Origin: Candidatus Falkowiibacteriota bacterium
Lineage (GTDB): Bacteria > Patescibacteriota > Patescibacteriia > Patescibacteriales > GWC2-42-12
Length of the DNA stretch: 6,057 nt
Direction of reading: 5' to 3'
Assembly: GCA_016208065.1 (NCBI GenBank)
Contig: JACQYU010000048.1
Location: forward strand, 7,650-13,706
The notes below the pieces were generated by a model. That model saw nothing but the letters and a program-made list of their open reading frames with translations. It did not search any database and was not told where the DNA came from. This document shows, one piece after another, positions 4,725 through 6,057 of this stretch; within the stretch, counting starts at the first letter, position 1; every line of letters starts with the position of its first letter. Position numbers and translations under genes: made by a program.

Positions 4725-5387
4725 ATGTCTAAAAAAATTATCATTTTTTTTGGTCCGCCCGGATCTGGCAAAGGCACCCAGGCAGGTATGCTCGCAAGAA
4801 TTACCGATTGGAAAAAAATTTCCACCGGTGATTTATTTCGCGCTGAAATTTTAGCCGGGACTAAAATTGGAAAAGTAGCCGATAAATATACTAAGGTCGG
4901 TAAGTTAGTGCCGGACAAGATAACTTTGAATTTAGTTGAAAAAAGCTTAAAACAAAAAGCCTTGGGTTTTATTTTTGACGGTTTTCCCAGAAATCGGCAG
5001 CAGTTAAAGGATTTATTAGTTATTTTTAAGAAGGCGCTTAAAAAGAATGATCAAATTTACGCTATTGAGGTGGCTGTTAGCGACAAAGAAGTTAAACAGC
5101 GCTTAAGCCAGCGCCGTATGTGCGCTTGCGGCAAGGTTTATCATTTAGTTTATAATCCACCGATTAATGGTGGAGTTTGCGATATCTGCGGCGCTAAACT
5201 TTTTATAAGAAATGACGACAAGCCAAAAGTAATTGCCCATAGGCTAAAGCTTTATCACGACGAGAGCAAATATATGCTTGGCTATTGGCAAAAACAAAAT
5301 AAACTTATAAAAATTGGCGGCGAGCAGTCAATAAAGAAAATTCATGAAGAAATTATGGAGAAGTTAAAAGGGTTAAAATTAATTTAG
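4725..5387 (+). CDS. adk: Adenylate kinase, long form with zinc-type LID
   Basis: This enzyme catalyses ATP + AMP = 2 ADP in the cytoplasm and maintains adenylate balance. The 220-residue length matches the long bacterial form. The Walker A loop GPPGSGKGTQ is at residues 10-19, the AMP-binding ISTGDLFR at 32-39, FDGFPRNRQQ at 84-93, and the LID begins with QRLSQRR (125-131). The LID has four cysteines, C133, C135, C152 and C155, in a CxC...CxxC arrangement like zinc-binding adenylate kinases. The first pair is one residue closer than the usual CxxC. It is followed by FIRNDDKPKVIAHRLKLYH (160-178), which carries the late-LID aspartates and arginine. Adk normally follows secY directly, whereas here two genes intervene. 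Map begins three bases after its stop. There is no Shine-Dalgarno sequence. Confidence 0.96.
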   Translation: MSKKIIIFFGPPGSGKGTQAGMLARITDWKKISTGDLFRAEILAGTKIGKVADKYTKVGKLVPDKITLNLVEKSLKQKALGFIFDGFPRNRQQLKDLLVIFKKALKKNDQIYAIEVAVSDKEVKQRLSQRRMCACGKVYHLVYNPPINGGVCDICGAKLFIRNDDKPKVIAHRLKLYHDESKYMLGYWQKQNKLIKIGGEQSIKKIHEEIMEKLKGLKLI

Positions 5388-5390
5388 ATT

Positions 5391-6057
5391 ATGATTACTC
5401 TTAAAAAAGACAATGAAATAGCGTTGCTTAGGCAGGGCGGAAAAATTTTAGGACAAATATTAAAACAATTGATAGCCGAAGTAAAGCCGGGAGCAACTAC
5501 GGGCCATTTGGAGCAAATGGCCAATTTTTTAATTAAAAAAGCCGGTGGCCGGCCTTCTTTTAAAGGCTTTAAGGCCGATAAGAAAGATAAGCCTTATCCA
5601 ACGGCTTTGTGCGCTTGTATAAATGACGAGGTGGTGCACGCTCCCTCTTTGCCATCCAGAGAATTAAAGTCCGGCGATATTATCAATATTGATGTAGGTA
5701 TGGAATTTCCCGCCTATGCCGAAGCTCCGGCGGGTAAGCCTTTTGTTAAAGGGGGTTATTATACAGATATGGCGGCGACCGTGGCCGTAGGCAAAGCCAG
5801 TCGAGAGGCGCAAAAATTAATCAGGGTGGCAAAACAGGCGCTAGTCTTAGGCATAAAACAGGTCAGGCCGGGCAATAGCTTAAACAATATCGGCAAAGCG
5901 ATTGAGCAATACGTTAAAGCTAATAATTTTTCTATCGTGCGCGATTTAGTCGGCCATGGCGTTGGTTATGATTTACATGAAGATCCGCAAATACCCAATT
6001 ATGATTTGGACTGCAATAAAAAAATAATTTTAAAGCCGGGCATGGTTTTAGCCATTG
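5391..6057 (+). CDS. map: Methionine aminopeptidase, type I (partial, cut by window end)
   Basis: The frame is open from ATG 5391 to the window end (222 codons plus one base). Map removes the initiator methionine from nascent proteins. The N-terminus MITLKKDNEIALLRQGGKIL is typical. Family residues are visible: NDEVVHA with substrate-binding His83, metal ligands D101 (INIDVG) and D126 (YYTDMA), and GHGVGYDLHEDPQIPN with metal ligand H189 and conserved H196. The sequence stops at GMVLAI, just before the glutamate of the IEP motif that is the next metal ligand. The two aspartates are 25 residues apart instead of the usual 11, because of an extra loop (about residues 105-121). A smaller insert lies near residues 61-68 (ADKKDKPY). 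It sits three bases after adk, the conserved secY-adk-map order. The gene lacks a Shine-Dalgarno sequence and is probably translationally coupled to adk. Confidence 0.95.
   Translation, partial: MITLKKDNEIALLRQGGKILGQILKQLIAEVKPGATTGHLEQMANFLIKKAGGRPSFKGFKADKKDKPYPTALCACINDEVVHAPSLPSRELKSGDIINIDVGMEFPAYAEAPAGKPFVKGGYYTDMAATVAVGKASREAQKLIRVAKQALVLGIKQVRPGNSLNNIGKAIEQYVKANNFSIVRDLVGHGVGYDLHEDPQIPNYDLDCNKKIILKPGMVLAI

Noticed and set aside
1..6057. Alternative genetic code with TGA read as glycine (as in Gracilibacteria/Absconditabacteria)
   Set aside because: No in-frame TGA occurs in any of the nine genes, which would be unexpected under that code. Tryptophan is TGG and glycine is GGN. The lack of TGA stops alone is too small a sample to mean anything.

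Overview
This window is a stretch of a bacterial ribosomal-protein (spc) operon. The genome is A+T-rich and most likely belongs to the Candidate Phyla Radiation (Patescibacteria), possibly a Parcubacteria-type lineage. That placement is inferred from three things. The L30 gene (rpmD) is absent between rpsE and rplO. The S5 and L15 proteins have sequence styles typical of that group. Almost no gene is preceded by a Shine-Dalgarno sequence. The standard code fits: there is no in-frame TGA, and all eight visible stops are TAA or TAG. Every gene is on the + strand.

Layout: (1) 1-1739 holds the end of rplF, then rplR, rpsE and rplO, with a large imperfect hairpin built of 7-bp units filling the rplF-rplR gap. 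(2) 1740-3096 holds secY, preceded by an extended -10 sequence and a nested palindrome whose base touches the secY ribosome binding site. (3) 3097-3190 is a short non-coding junction with a second 7-bp-periodic array, a terminator-like hairpin and an extended -10 promoter. (4) 3191-4691 holds two genes not normally found between secY and adk: a TerC-superfamily (DUF475-like) membrane protein, and a very basic protein I do not recognise. (5) 4725-6057 resumes the usual order with adk and the start of map (cut by the window edge).

The core genes serve protein synthesis and export: three large-subunit proteins and one small-subunit protein, the SecY translocon channel, adenylate kinase, and the methionine aminopeptidase that trims nascent chains. 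The TerC-like gene beside secY is suggestive, because TerC-family proteins have been linked to metal supply for secreted proteins, but here that is only inference from position.

I see no mobile-element gene, CRISPR array, tRNA or rRNA. No gene-less stretch exceeds 100 bases. The unusual content lies in the intergenic repeats, the two-gene insertion after secY, and an insertion inside the map active-site hairpin.
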